Source: Leifsonia sp. Leaf264
GTDB taxonomy: Bacteria > Actinomycetota > Actinomycetes > Actinomycetales > Microbacteriaceae
DNA length: 64,000 nucleotides
Direction of reading: 5' to 3'
Assembly (NCBI RefSeq): GCF_001422325.1
Contig: NZ_LMMR01000011.1
Location: 31,769-95,768 of the forward strand
The notes under the pieces are model-generated. The model searched no databases and was not told the DNA's origin. It saw only the letters and a program-made list of their open reading frames with translations. Every line of letters begins with the position of its first letter. Within the stretch, counting starts at the first letter, position 1. Positions 56,952-64,000 of the stretch are shown piece after piece. Made by a program: the position numbers and the translations under genes.

Positions 56952-58628
56952 ATGACAAACCTGCTGAGATCGACCGCCAACCCCGCCGGCGGGCACGGAG
57001 GCGGGGTGCGCGGCGACAACATGCCCCGCCGCTCCTCGCTCTTCGAAGGCCGTTTCGGCCGGATGTTCCGCGAGCTGCCTCCGGCAGCCTGGCCGGCGAC
57101 GGCCCTCCGAGCACTCGGAGAGGCCATGACGGCCGAGCCTGAACGAGACCCGCTCGATCCGACCAAACCCTTCGCCGCGCCCGAGACCGACGACATCGTC
57201 CAGGATCCCGAGGAGAACCCCGGTCTCCCGGCCGGCTACACCTACTTCGGCCAGTTCGTCGACCACGACATCACCTTCGACCCGGCATCCGTGATGCAGA
57301 AGATCAACGACCCCGATGCCCTCGTCGACTTCCGCACCCCGCGACTCGACCTCGACTCGATGTACGGGCGTGGACCCGACGACCAGCCCTACCTGTTCGA
57401 CGGCAAGAAGTTCCGCCTCGGACGCGACCTGACCGAGCTCAACGTGCCCAGCCCGCGCAAGGACCTTCCGCGCTACATCGACGTGCAGGATCCGGAGGCC
57501 CCGCATCGGGCCCTCATCGGCGACAAGCGCAACGACGAGAACGTCATCGTCGCCCAGCTGCACGCCTCGATGCTGCAGTTCCACAACAAGCTGGTCGACG
57601 AGTATCCGTCCGCCAGCTTCGCCGACGTGCAGCAGCAGGTGCGCTGGCACTACCAGTGGCTCGTGATCAACGACTTCCTGGTGCGCATCTGCGGCAAGGA
57701 TCTCATCGACGACATCCTGCCCGGGCGGGGCGAGGCGCTGCCGACGCAGCAACAGAAGCCCAAGCTGGGTTTCTACCACCACAAGAACGCACCATTCATG
57801 CCGATCGAGTTCTCGGTGGCCGCCTACAGGTTCGGGCACTCGATGGTCCGCCCGATCTACAGGTTGAACACCCGTCTCGACGGCGGCGACGACGTGCGTG
57901 CGGCAACCGCCGACGAGCGTCGGCGCGGGCTCGACGGCCGCTTCTTCATCTTCGCCGGGGTGCAGCGCCGGGGGCTCAACGGCTTCGACTCCTTCCCATC
58001 GCCGTGGGCGATCGACTGGAGCCTCTACTTCGACCGCACCGGACAGGTGCCCGTCGGTGGCAAGAAGCGCGTGCAGCCCTCCTACAAGTTCGACACGTCC
58101 TTGGTGAACCCGCTCGGCTTCCTGCCCGAGTTCTCCAAGCGTGGCGTCGACGAGCCGCCGCTCACCATCGACCACCTGCAGGCGGCACCGGCGCGCCCGA
58201 CGCGCGATCCGGCCAACCTCGCCGTGCGCAACCTGCTGCGCGGCATGGCGCTGGAACTGCCCAGCGGGCAGGCCGTCGCCGACGCCATGGGCATCCCGCG
58301 CATCCCCGATGAGCGTCTCTGGGTGGGCAAGGCCGCGGCCGACGAGGAGCGCAAGCCTCTCACCGAGATCCACGAGAGCTTCGCCAACAACGCTCCGCTC
58401 TGGTACTACATCCTCGCCGAGTCGCAGGAGGACTGGACAGCGGACGGTGACGACACAGCGACGATGCACCTCGGGCCCGTCGGCGGGCGCATCGTGGCCG
58501 AGACGCTGATCGGCATGATCGCGGGCGACGGTGCCTCCTACCTGGCGCAGAGCCCCAACTGGGAGCCGACGGTGCACGGACGCCGGCTCGCCACAGTCGG
58601 CGATCTGCTCGCCTTCGCCGACGAGTAG
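56952..58628 (+). CDS. Animal-type (cyclooxygenase-superfamily) haem peroxidase
   Basis: 558 residues. The distal site is FGQFVDHDITFDPAS (His105), and the proximal haem ligand is in YRFGHSMVRPIYRLN (His296). RNDENVIVAQLHASMLQFHNKLVDEYP and FVRTPRLDLDSMYG-like segments are typical of bacterial members of the animal haem-dependent peroxidase family. No signal peptide is visible, so the enzyme seems cytoplasmic. The physiological substrate is unknown. ATG 56952 has AAGGA upstream; the frame to the left is not coding. A strong terminator follows. Confidence 0.9.
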   Translation: MTNLLRSTANPAGGHGGGVRGDNMPRRSSLFEGRFGRMFRELPPAAWPATALRALGEAMTAEPERDPLDPTKPFAAPETDDIVQDPEENPGLPAGYTYFGQFVDHDITFDPASVMQKINDPDALVDFRTPRLDLDSMYGRGPDDQPYLFDGKKFRLGRDLTELNVPSPRKDLPRYIDVQDPEAPHRALIGDKRNDENVIVAQLHASMLQFHNKLVDEYPSASFADVQQQVRWHYQWLVINDFLVRICGKDLIDDILPGRGEALPTQQQKPKLGFYHHKNAPFMPIEFSVAAYRFGHSMVRPIYRLNTRLDGGDDVRAATADERRRGLDGRFFIFAGVQRRGLNGFDSFPSPWAIDWSLYFDRTGQVPVGGKKRVQPSYKFDTSLVNPLGFLPEFSKRGVDEPPLTIDHLQAAPARPTRDPANLAVRNLLRGMALELPSGQAVADAMGIPRIPDERLWVGKAAADEERKPLTEIHESFANNAPLWYYILAESQEDWTADGDDTATMHLGPVGGRIVAETLIGMIAGDGASYLAQSPNWEPTVHGRRLATVGDLLAFADE

Positions 58629-58671
58629 CCGCCTCGCCGAGGCCCGGATGCAGTCCGCGGCCGATGAACAC

Positions 58672-58704
58672 AGGGGCACCGTGCTGTTCGCAGCCGGTGC
58701 CCCT
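58672..58704 (+). terminator. Terminator hairpin overlapping the next promoter
   Basis: AGGGGCACCG/CGGTGCCCCT (10 perfect pairs) plus an inner GCTG-TTCG-CAGC stem with a UUCG tetraloop and one bulged T. Its last base is the first base of the TATCCT -10 box of the GH15 gene. Confidence 0.85.
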
Positions 58705-58709
58705 ATCCT
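58704..58709 (+). promoter_or_regulatory. Putative -10 box of the GH15 gene (leaderless)
   Basis: TATCCT ends 6 bases before the ATG at 58716 and touches the preceding terminator hairpin. Confidence 0.5.
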
Positions 58710-58715
58710 GTGCCC

Positions 58716-60506
58716 ATGGCCAGCCGACCCATCGAGGACTACGCGCTCCTCAGCAACTGCCGCACCACAGCCCTCGTCAGCTCGGACGGCAGCATCGACT
58801 GGTTGTGCCTTCCCCGGTACGACTCGCCGTCCACCTTCGGGGCCCTCCTCGGCACCGAGGAGAACGGCGCGTGGTCGCTGCGGCCGACGGATGCCGCCGC
58901 CACCGTCACGCGCGCCTACGACGGAGACACCTTCATCCTCGTGACCACGTGGACGACGGAGACGGGGGAGGTCGAGGTCATCGACCTCATCGCTCGCGGG
59001 GTCGGACGCGTCGACGTGCTGCGCGAGGTGCGCGGCATCGCTGGCACTGTCGAGATGCAGATGGAGTTGCGCATCCGTTTCGGGTATTCGACGGCGCTCC
59101 CGTGGGTGCGCCGCATCGAGGACGGCGACGGAGGTCAGGCGCTGCTGGCCATCGCCGGGCCGGACGCCGTCATCATCCGGGGGCGACCGCGGCTGGAAGC
59201 CGTCGACAACGCCCACCACGCGAGCTTCACCGTCGCAGCCGGGGAGCAGGTGCCCATCTCGCTCACCTGGTACCCCTCGCACCGCAACACGCCGGAACGC
59301 CGCGACCACGCCGAGGCCGTGGCCGAGACCCGGGCCTGGTGGGTGGACTGGGCGAGCCGCTGGGAGCACAGGGGGCCGTACCGCGATGCCGTGGAGCGCT
59401 CGCTGCTCGTGCTGCGCGCGCTCACCCACGAGGGGACCGGCGGAATCGTGGCGGCGGCCACGACGTCGCTGCCCGAGCAGCCGGGTGGCCCGCGCAACTG
59501 GGACTACCGCTACGTCTGGCTGCGGGATGCCGCCCTCACGCTGCAGGCCCTCGGCGACCACGGCTACAACGAGGAGGTCGCGCACTGGCGAGCGTGGCTG
59601 CTGCGGGCGATAGCCGGCGACCCCGGAGACGTGCAGATCATGTACGGCCTCGCCGGGGAGCGCTTCCTGCCCGAGCGCGAACTCGACAGCTTTCCGGGCT
59701 ACGCCGAATCCCTGCCCGTACGGGTGGGCAACGGCGCGGTCGACCAGTACCAGGCCGACGTCATCGGCGAGGTCATGGTCGCCCTCCACGTCGCCCGGAA
59801 GGGCGGTCACGGCGACCTCGAGAACGCGTGGCCCCTGCAACGCGCGCTGCTCGGCTTCCTCGAGGCGAACTGGCAGCGACCCGACCAGGGCATCTGGGAG
59901 ATCCGGGGTGAGGCGAGGTTCTTCACCCACTCCAGGGTCATGCTCTGGGCGGCGTTCGACCGCGGAGTCGCCGCCGTCGAGCAGTTCGGAGCCGACGGTC
60001 CCGTCGAGTCCTGGCGGAGCCTGCGCGACACCCTGCGCGCCGAGATCGACGAGAAGGGCGTCGACCCCGATCGCGGCTGCTTCGTGCAGCACTACGGATC
60101 GCCGGAGGTCGATGCCTCGCTGTTGATCCTGCCGCAGGTCGGCTTCTGTGCAGCAGACGACCCACGGATGCTGGCGACCGTCGCGGCGATCGAGAGCGAC
60201 CTGCTCGACCACGGCCTCGCCCAGCGGTATCGCACCGAGGCCGGGGTCGACGGGTTGCCACCGGGGGAGAACCCGTTCCTCGCGTGCTCGTTCTGGTTGG
60301 CGCACCAGTACGCCGAATCCGGGCGACTGGGCGACGCCATCGCCCTCATGGACCGTCTCGTCGCCCTCGCGAACGACGTCGGCCTGCTCGCCGAGGAGGT
60401 CGACCCACTCACGGGGCGCCACTGGGGCAACACCCCGCAAGCCCTCTCGCACCTCGCCCTCGTGCGGGCGGCCGATGCTATCGGGAGGGCCGAGGCGCGC
60501 CTCTGA
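58716..60506 (+). CDS. Glycoside hydrolase family 15 (glucoamylase/trehalase-like)
   Basis: 596 residues. An N-terminal beta domain (1-~220, PIEDYALLSNCRTTALVSSDGSIDWLCLPRYDSPS) is followed by the (alpha/alpha)6 barrel. GPRNWDYRYVWLRDAALTLQAL and GNGAVDQYQADVIGEVM carry acidic residues of the active centre; EIRGEARFFTHSRVMLWAAFDRG is also typical. Actinobacterial members include trehalases and glucoamylases acting on alpha-glucans, which fits the glgA/glgC pair elsewhere in the window. No signal peptide, so it is cytoplasmic. The message looks leaderless. Confidence 0.92.
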   Translation: MASRPIEDYALLSNCRTTALVSSDGSIDWLCLPRYDSPSTFGALLGTEENGAWSLRPTDAAATVTRAYDGDTFILVTTWTTETGEVEVIDLIARGVGRVDVLREVRGIAGTVEMQMELRIRFGYSTALPWVRRIEDGDGGQALLAIAGPDAVIIRGRPRLEAVDNAHHASFTVAAGEQVPISLTWYPSHRNTPERRDHAEAVAETRAWWVDWASRWEHRGPYRDAVERSLLVLRALTHEGTGGIVAAATTSLPEQPGGPRNWDYRYVWLRDAALTLQALGDHGYNEEVAHWRAWLLRAIAGDPGDVQIMYGLAGERFLPERELDSFPGYAESLPVRVGNGAVDQYQADVIGEVMVALHVARKGGHGDLENAWPLQRALLGFLEANWQRPDQGIWEIRGEARFFTHSRVMLWAAFDRGVAAVEQFGADGPVESWRSLRDTLRAEIDEKGVDPDRGCFVQHYGSPEVDASLLILPQVGFCAADDPRMLATVAAIESDLLDHGLAQRYRTEAGVDGLPPGENPFLACSFWLAHQYAESGRLGDAIALMDRLVALANDVGLLAEEVDPLTGRHWGNTPQALSHLALVRAADAIGRAEARL

Positions 60507-60559
60507 GGTTCTCGGGACGACCTCGCGCGGGTCGCGCCGCCGGTGTCGGATGCCGCGGC

Positions 60560-60565
60560 TAGCCT
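60560..60565 (+). promoter_or_regulatory. Putative -10 box of the SRAP gene (leaderless)
   Basis: TAGCCT ends 6 bases before the ATG at 60572. Confidence 0.5.
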
Positions 60566-60571
60566 GAACCC

Positions 60572-61288
60572 ATGTGCGGTCGCTTCGTCATCTCCGACAC
60601 CCAGCCCGATCTCGTGGCCCTGTTCGACATCGAGATCATCGGCGAGAACCTGCCGGAGCCGAACTGGAACATCCGTCCCACCGATCAGGTGCCGATCGTG
60701 CTGGAGTCGACCAAGGGCGGTCCCGCCGTGCGACGGCTCGAGTCGGCGCGCTGGTCGCTGGTGCCGTCGTTCGCGAAGGAGCTCGCCTCGCCGTACCCGA
60801 CGTTCAACGCTCGCTCGGAGGACGTGACCGAGAAGGCGAGCTTCGCGGCATCCGTCGCCACGAGACGAGCTCTCATCCCCGCCGACGGTTATTACGAGTG
60901 GCACACCGACGGCACGGCCAAGACGCCGTACTTCGTGCATCCGCCCGAGGGAGAGCGCATCGCGTTCGCCGGGCTGTATTCGTGGTGGCGCGACCCGGCC
61001 AAGCCCGAGACCGATCGGTCACGCTGGGTGCTGTCGGCCACGATCCTCACGATGGAGGCCGTCGCCCCGCTCGATGCACTGCATCCGCGCACCCCCGTCG
61101 TTCTGCCCGACTGGATGTGGGACACCTGGCTCGACCCCGACGAGGAGGCCGACCAGGAGTTCGTGGATGCCGCCGTCGAGGCTGCGCGGCCCACTGCCGC
61201 GACGCTCGAGTTCCACGAGGTGGCCCCGGTTCGTGAGAACGGACCGAGCCTGATCGACCCGGCGCTGATCCCGGTTGGTTCGCTCTAG
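60572..61288 (+). CDS. yedK: SOS response-associated peptidase (SRAP/HMCES/YedK)
   Basis: 238 residues. Cys2 follows the initiator Met and forms the thiazolidine DNA-protein crosslink with abasic sites. Asn79 in PTFNARSED and Glu109 in DGYYEWHT complete the active centre; SARWSLVPSFA and HPRTPVVLP are also conserved. It shields abasic sites in single-stranded DNA. The -10 box TAGCCT lies 6 bases upstream and no ribosome binding site or LexA box is seen. Gene symbol follows the E. coli orthologue. Confidence 0.94.
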   Translation: MCGRFVISDTQPDLVALFDIEIIGENLPEPNWNIRPTDQVPIVLESTKGGPAVRRLESARWSLVPSFAKELASPYPTFNARSEDVTEKASFAASVATRRALIPADGYYEWHTDGTAKTPYFVHPPEGERIAFAGLYSWWRDPAKPETDRSRWVLSATILTMEAVAPLDALHPRTPVVLPDWMWDTWLDPDEEADQEFVDAAVEAARPTAATLEFHEVAPVRENGPSLIDPALIPVGSL

Positions 61289-61384
61289 ACACCAGCAGGG
61301 CGTCTCCGACCCGCCGGGTGACCGGTCATCCGGCGCAGCGACCCGTCGCGCAATCAGACGAAATGTTTCCTCGGGAAACGACGA

Positions 61385-61409
61385 AGGCCCCGGTCATCGA
61401 CCGGGGCCT
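61385..61409. terminator. Terminator of tRNA-Leu, possibly bidirectional
   Basis: AGGCCCCGGTC/GACCGGGGCCT, 11 perfect pairs with a 3-base loop, 19 bases beyond the 3' end of tRNA-Leu. On the minus strand it is followed by TTCGTCG. Confidence 0.85.
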
Positions 61410-61428
61410 CCACTGTCTCAACACAGTG

Positions 61429-61513
61429 TGCGCGAAGGGGGACTTGAACCCCCACGCCCTATACGGGCACTAGCACCTCAAGCTAGCGCGTCTACCAATT
61501 CCGCCATCCGCGC
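61429..61513 (-). tRNA. tRNA-Leu (anticodon GAG)
   Basis: 85 bases. Acceptor stem GCGCGGA pairs with TTCGCGC; anticodon arm CTAGC-TTGAGGT-GCTAG gives GAG. A long variable arm (TGCCCGTATAGGGCG) and T arm GGGGGTTCAAGTCCCCC are typical for leucine tRNAs. CCA is not encoded. It decodes CUC/CUU leucine codons. Confidence 0.97.
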
Positions 61514-61611
61514 GTGTTGTTTGCGAGCCATGGTTTCCCCGGCCCGAGGTAAGACATTAGCACGTTTCGAGAGGGTGCTTTTACACGTGGGCACCACGGC
61601 GAGGGGGCAGG

Positions 61612-61617
61612 TAACGT
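61612..61617 (+). promoter_or_regulatory. Putative -10 box of the M20 peptidase gene (leaderless)
   Basis: TAACGT ends 7 bases before the ATG at 61625. The alternative GTG start at 61616 would lie inside this box. Confidence 0.45.
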
Positions 61618-61624
61618 GACCGGC

Positions 61625-62971
61625 ATGCCTGAAACTTCCTCCGCCACGCGCTCGCACGACGACACGCCCGAGAGCGTCGAGGAGCTCGAGAGCACTGCCG
61701 CGATCGCCCGCGACCTCATCCGCTTCGACACCACGAACTACGGGGAGGGACGTTCGAACGGTGAGGCGGATGCAGCGGCCTACGTGTCCGCGTACCTGGA
61801 GCGCCTCGGGCTCGAACCGCAGACCTTCGAGGCGGCCCCGGGACGCGCGAGCGTCATCGCCCGCGTCGTGGGACGCGACAGCAGCAAGCCCGCCCTCGTT
61901 CTGCACGGCCACCTCGACGTCGTGCCCGCCGATCCCGAGAACTGGACCGTCGACCCCTTCGCCGGCGTCATCAAGGACGGCATGCTCTGGGGACGTGGCG
62001 CCGTCGACATGAAGGACATGGACGCCATGATCCTGGGCGCTCTCGACGACATCCTCTCGGCGGGCGGGAAGCCTGAACGAGACACCATCGTCGCCTTCTT
62101 CGCCGATGAGGAGAACGGCGGCGTGTACGGCGCGCACTGGCTCGTCGACAACCACCCGGAGCTCTTCGCCGGGGCGGGGGAGGCCATCAGCGAAGTCGGT
62201 GGCTACTCGACCATGGTCGGCGACCAGCGCGCCTATCTGCTGCAGACCGGCGAGAAGGCCCTGATGTGGATCAAGCTGATCGCCAGGGGGCCGGCGGCAC
62301 ACGGTTCGCGGCTGGTGGGGCAGAACGCCGTCACCCGCGTCGCCGAGGCCGTCGCCGCGATCGGGCGCCTCGAGTGGCCGATCCGCCTCACCGACACCAC
62401 CGAGCAGCTCCTCGCCGAAGTCGCCCGCATCCTCGATGTCGAACCGACGGATCTCGGGCCCGACGGCCTCGCCCTGGCCACGGGATCGGCATCCGGATTC
62501 ATCCAGGCGACCCTCCGCACGACCTCGAACCCGACCATGCTGAGCGCCGGGTACAAGCACAACGTCATCCCCGACCGTGCCGAGGCCGCGATCGACATCC
62601 GCACCCTCCCCGGAGACGAGGAGCAGGTGCTCGCCGTCATCCGCGAGGTCATCGGCGACGACATCGAGATCGTGGTGACCCACCGCGACATCGGACTGGA
62701 GAATCCGTTCAGCGGTGCCCTCGTCGAGAGGGTCGCCGCGCTGATCGCGGAGCACGACCCCGAGGCCGTCGTGCTGCCGTACCTGCTGTCCGGTGGCACC
62801 GACAACAAGGCTCTCTCGAAGCTCGGCATCAGAGGCTACGGCTTCGCTCCGTTGCGCCTGCCGGCCGAGCTCGACTTCCCGGCGATGTTCCACGGCGTCG
62901 ACGAGCGCGTGCCGTTGGACGCATTAGTCTTCGGTAGAGCGGTTCTCCGCGACCTTCTGTTGAGCTACTGA
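61625..62971 (+). CDS. M20/M25/M40-family metallohydrolase
   Basis: 448 residues. The zinc ligands are visible as LHGHLDVVP (His96, Asp98), GRGAVDMKD (Asp128) and DEENGG (Glu162-Glu163, including the catalytic base), plus [10 protein letters not shown] and a C-terminal [11 protein letters not shown]is. A dimerisation domain is inserted at about 205-340. These enzymes hydrolyse amide or peptide bonds of small substrates (dipeptides, N-acyl amino acids). ATG 61625 is preferred over GTG 61616. It precedes uppP by 16 bases. Confidence 0.92.
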   Translation: MPETSSATRSHDDTPESVEELESTAAIARDLIRFDTTNYGEGRSNGEADAAAYVSAYLERLGLEPQTFEAAPGRASVIARVVGRDSSKPALVLHGHLDVVPADPENWTVDPFAGVIKDGMLWGRGAVDMKDMDAMILGALDDILSAGGKPERDTIVAFFADEENGGVYGAHWLVDNHPELFAGAGEAISEVGGYSTMVGDQRAYLLQTGEKALMWIKLIARGPAAHGSRLVGQNAVTRVAEAVAAIGRLEWPIRLTDTTEQLLAEVARILDVEPTDLGPDGLALATGSASGFIQATLRTTSNPTMLSAGYKHNVIPDRAEAAIDIRTLPGDEEQVLAVIREVIGDDIEIVVTHRDIGLENPFSGALVERVAALIAEHDPEAVVLPYLLSGGTDNKALSKLGIRGYGFAPLRLPAELDFPAMFHGVDERVPLDALVFGRAVLRDLLLSY

Positions 62972-62987
62972 ACCAGAGAGCAGCCCA

Positions 62988-63842
62988 TTGGATCTCATCA
63001 ACGCGATCATCCTCGGCCTCGTCCAAGGACTGACGGAATTCCTCCCGATCTCCTCGAGTGCGCACCTCCTGATCGTGGGTCAGTTCCTCGGGACGGGTGA
63101 GGACCCCGGTGCCCGGTTTACCGCCATCACGCAGATCGGCACCGAGCTCGCCGTCGTCATCTTCTTCTGGCGCGACATCGTGCGCATCGTCACGCAATGG
63201 GTGAAGTCCCTGGTCGGAAAGGCCCCACGCAACGACCCCGATGCCCGCATGGGCTGGCTCATCATCATCGGCTCGATCCCGATCGTGGTTCTCGGCCTGC
63301 TGTTCCAGGACCAGATCGAGACCGTGCTGCGCAACCTGTGGATCACGGCGATCATGCTCATCGTCTTCGGCATCCTGCTCGGAATCGCGGATGCCGTCGG
63401 GGCGAAGCGTCGGCGCCTCAAGGACCTCACGTACCCGCACGGCATCCTGTACGGCCTCGCTCAGGCCCTCGCCCTCATCCCGGGTGTGTCTCGTTCGGGT
63501 GGCACCATCACGATGGGCCTGTTCCTCGGCTACGAGCGCAAGGCCGCGTCGCGCTACGCGTTCCTGCTCGCGATTCCGGCCGTGCTCGGCAGCGGCTTCT
63601 ACCAGGTCTACAAGTCGATCGCCGATCCGTGCCTCGAGGGCATGACCACCTGCACGCCCGAGGTGTTCGGACCGTTCGAGACCCTGGTCGCCACCGTGAT
63701 CGCCTTCGCCGTCGGCCTCGTGGTGATCGCCTTCTTCATGAGCTACATCTCGCGCCGCAGCTTCCTGCCGTTCGTGATCTACCGTCTCGTGCTCGGTGTC
63801 GCCGTGCTGATCATGCTCTCGACGGGCGTGCTGGTTCCGTAG
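62988..63842 (+). CDS. uppP: Undecaprenyl-diphosphatase (UppP/BacA)
   Basis: 284 residues, eight transmembrane helices. Active-site segments are [13 protein letters not shown] near the N-terminus and [10 protein letters not shown] in the middle. UppP regenerates the C55-P lipid carrier for cell-wall synthesis; overproduction gives bacitracin resistance. The start is a TTG at 62988 with AGAGAG upstream, since the first helix begins directly after it. It is probably co-transcribed with the M20 gene. Length is typical. Confidence 0.96.
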   Translation: MDLINAIILGLVQGLTEFLPISSSAHLLIVGQFLGTGEDPGARFTAITQIGTELAVVIFFWRDIVRIVTQWVKSLVGKAPRNDPDARMGWLIIIGSIPIVVLGLLFQDQIETVLRNLWITAIMLIVFGILLGIADAVGAKRRRLKDLTYPHGILYGLAQALALIPGVSRSGGTITMGLFLGYERKAASRYAFLLAIPAVLGSGFYQVYKSIADPCLEGMTTCTPEVFGPFETLVATVIAFAVGLVVIAFFMSYISRRSFLPFVIYRLVLGVAVLIMLSTGVLVP

Positions 63843-63939
63843 CTCGCGGCGCAGTCCGGATGTTGCGGCGCTCCCACGCCATTTCCGGGTGTTCCGCGCC
63901 AGGTGAATTCATACAGTCGTTGCAACGTGAGGGGTTGCG

Positions 63940-64000
63940 ATGAGTGTGAGGTACTCGAGCCAGGTGCGGGCGTCGTTCATCGAGGCTGTCTGTGCGGGGT
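63940..64000 (+). CDS. Probable transposase, N-terminus only (cut by window edge)
   Basis: The last 61 bases encode MSVRYSSQVRASFIEAVCAG, which resembles the N-terminus of IS30-like or similar transposases with an N-terminal helix-turn-helix. GTGAGGGG lies before the ATG. Upstream, CCGGATGTTGCGGCG and CCGGGTGTTCCGCGC (63857-63890 region) are an imperfect repeat that might belong to an IS end, and CGTTGCAACG (63918-63927) is a palindrome. The rest lies outside the window, so the call is tentative. Confidence 0.45.
   Translation, partial: MSVRYSSQVRASFIEAVCAG

Noticed and set aside
56727..60452. A 1241-codon open frame on the minus strand
   Set aside because: It lies entirely opposite the haem peroxidase and GH15 genes, which have clear domains. 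The composition is typical of antisense frames in high-GC DNA.
1..64000. CRISPR array, prophage or integrative element
   Set aside because: No spaced direct-repeat series, integrase, phage structural genes or attachment duplication next to either tRNA was found.

Overview
This window looks like a chromosomal segment of a high-GC Gram-positive bacterium, most likely family Microbacteriaceae (Actinomycetota). The grounds are very GC-rich third codon positions, frequent GTG starts, ATGA/GTGA stop-start overlaps, many genes without a Shine-Dalgarno sequence but with a TANNNT box 5-7 bases upstream of the start (leaderless transcripts), DUF3097 and DUF3099 proteins, an actinobacterial-type LexA box and the glgA/glgC pair. 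The species cannot be named from the sequence alone. There is no rRNA operon, prophage, CRISPR array or obvious genomic island. The only mobile DNA is a probable transposase start cut by the right edge.

Layout. 1-3.7 kb: a truncated Pro/Ala-rich membrane protein, rsfS, tRNA-Ala(GGC), a membrane protein and a luciferase-like oxidoreductase. 3.7-9.9 kb: a minus-strand redox operon (ferric-reductase-like flavocytochrome, secreted FMN-binding protein, ApbE flavin transferase, response regulator, sensor kinase), followed by two tiny acidic proteins and divergent from a VIT-family iron/manganese transporter. 9.9-13.9 kb: TetR/MFS efflux pair with a readable promoter-operator, dinB and a SnoaL-like protein. 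14-24 kb: Kup potassium transporter, then small enzymes, two zinc-ribbon nuclease-like proteins, a secreted coiled-coil/lysozyme-fold protein, an MpaB-type oxygenase and a GH3 lipoprotein. 24-31 kb: TMEM175-like channel, FUSC protein, winged-helix protein, ABC-F ATPase, SURF1 cluster and FabG. 31-35.4 kb: serB, glgC and glgA (glycogen/alpha-glucan precursors), an ABC ATPase and rpmE2. 35.4-45.2 kb: an SDR-exonuclease fusion ORF, hydrolase/GT4 pair, sirtuin, SpoU methylase, DD-carboxypeptidase, SGNH hydrolase and DEAH helicase. 45.2-50 kb: a VOC pseudogene, a MarR/VOC pair with two palindromic operators, GNAT, RibD-like reductase, DUF732 lipoprotein, and an AsnC regulator coupled to a rubrerythrin-VIT fusion. 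50-56.7 kb: the SOS mutagenesis cassette imuA'-imuB-dnaE2 with DUF3097 as a fourth gene, under a LexA box. 57-64 kb: animal-type haem peroxidase, GH15 hydrolase, SRAP/YedK, tRNA-Leu(GAG), M20 peptidase, uppP and the transposase start.

Two themes recur. One is DNA damage tolerance: dinB, the imu-dnaE2 cassette, SRAP and a DnaQ-type exonuclease. The other is metal/redox handling: the flavin electron-transfer operon, two VIT transporters (one fused to a ferritin-like domain), SURF1 and a haem peroxidase. Best candidates for under-described biology are the flavin-transfer operon wired to its own two-component system, the SDR-exonuclease fusion with an internal leaderless start, DUF3097 (Toprim-like) inside the SOS operon, and the AsnC/rubrerythrin-VIT unit.
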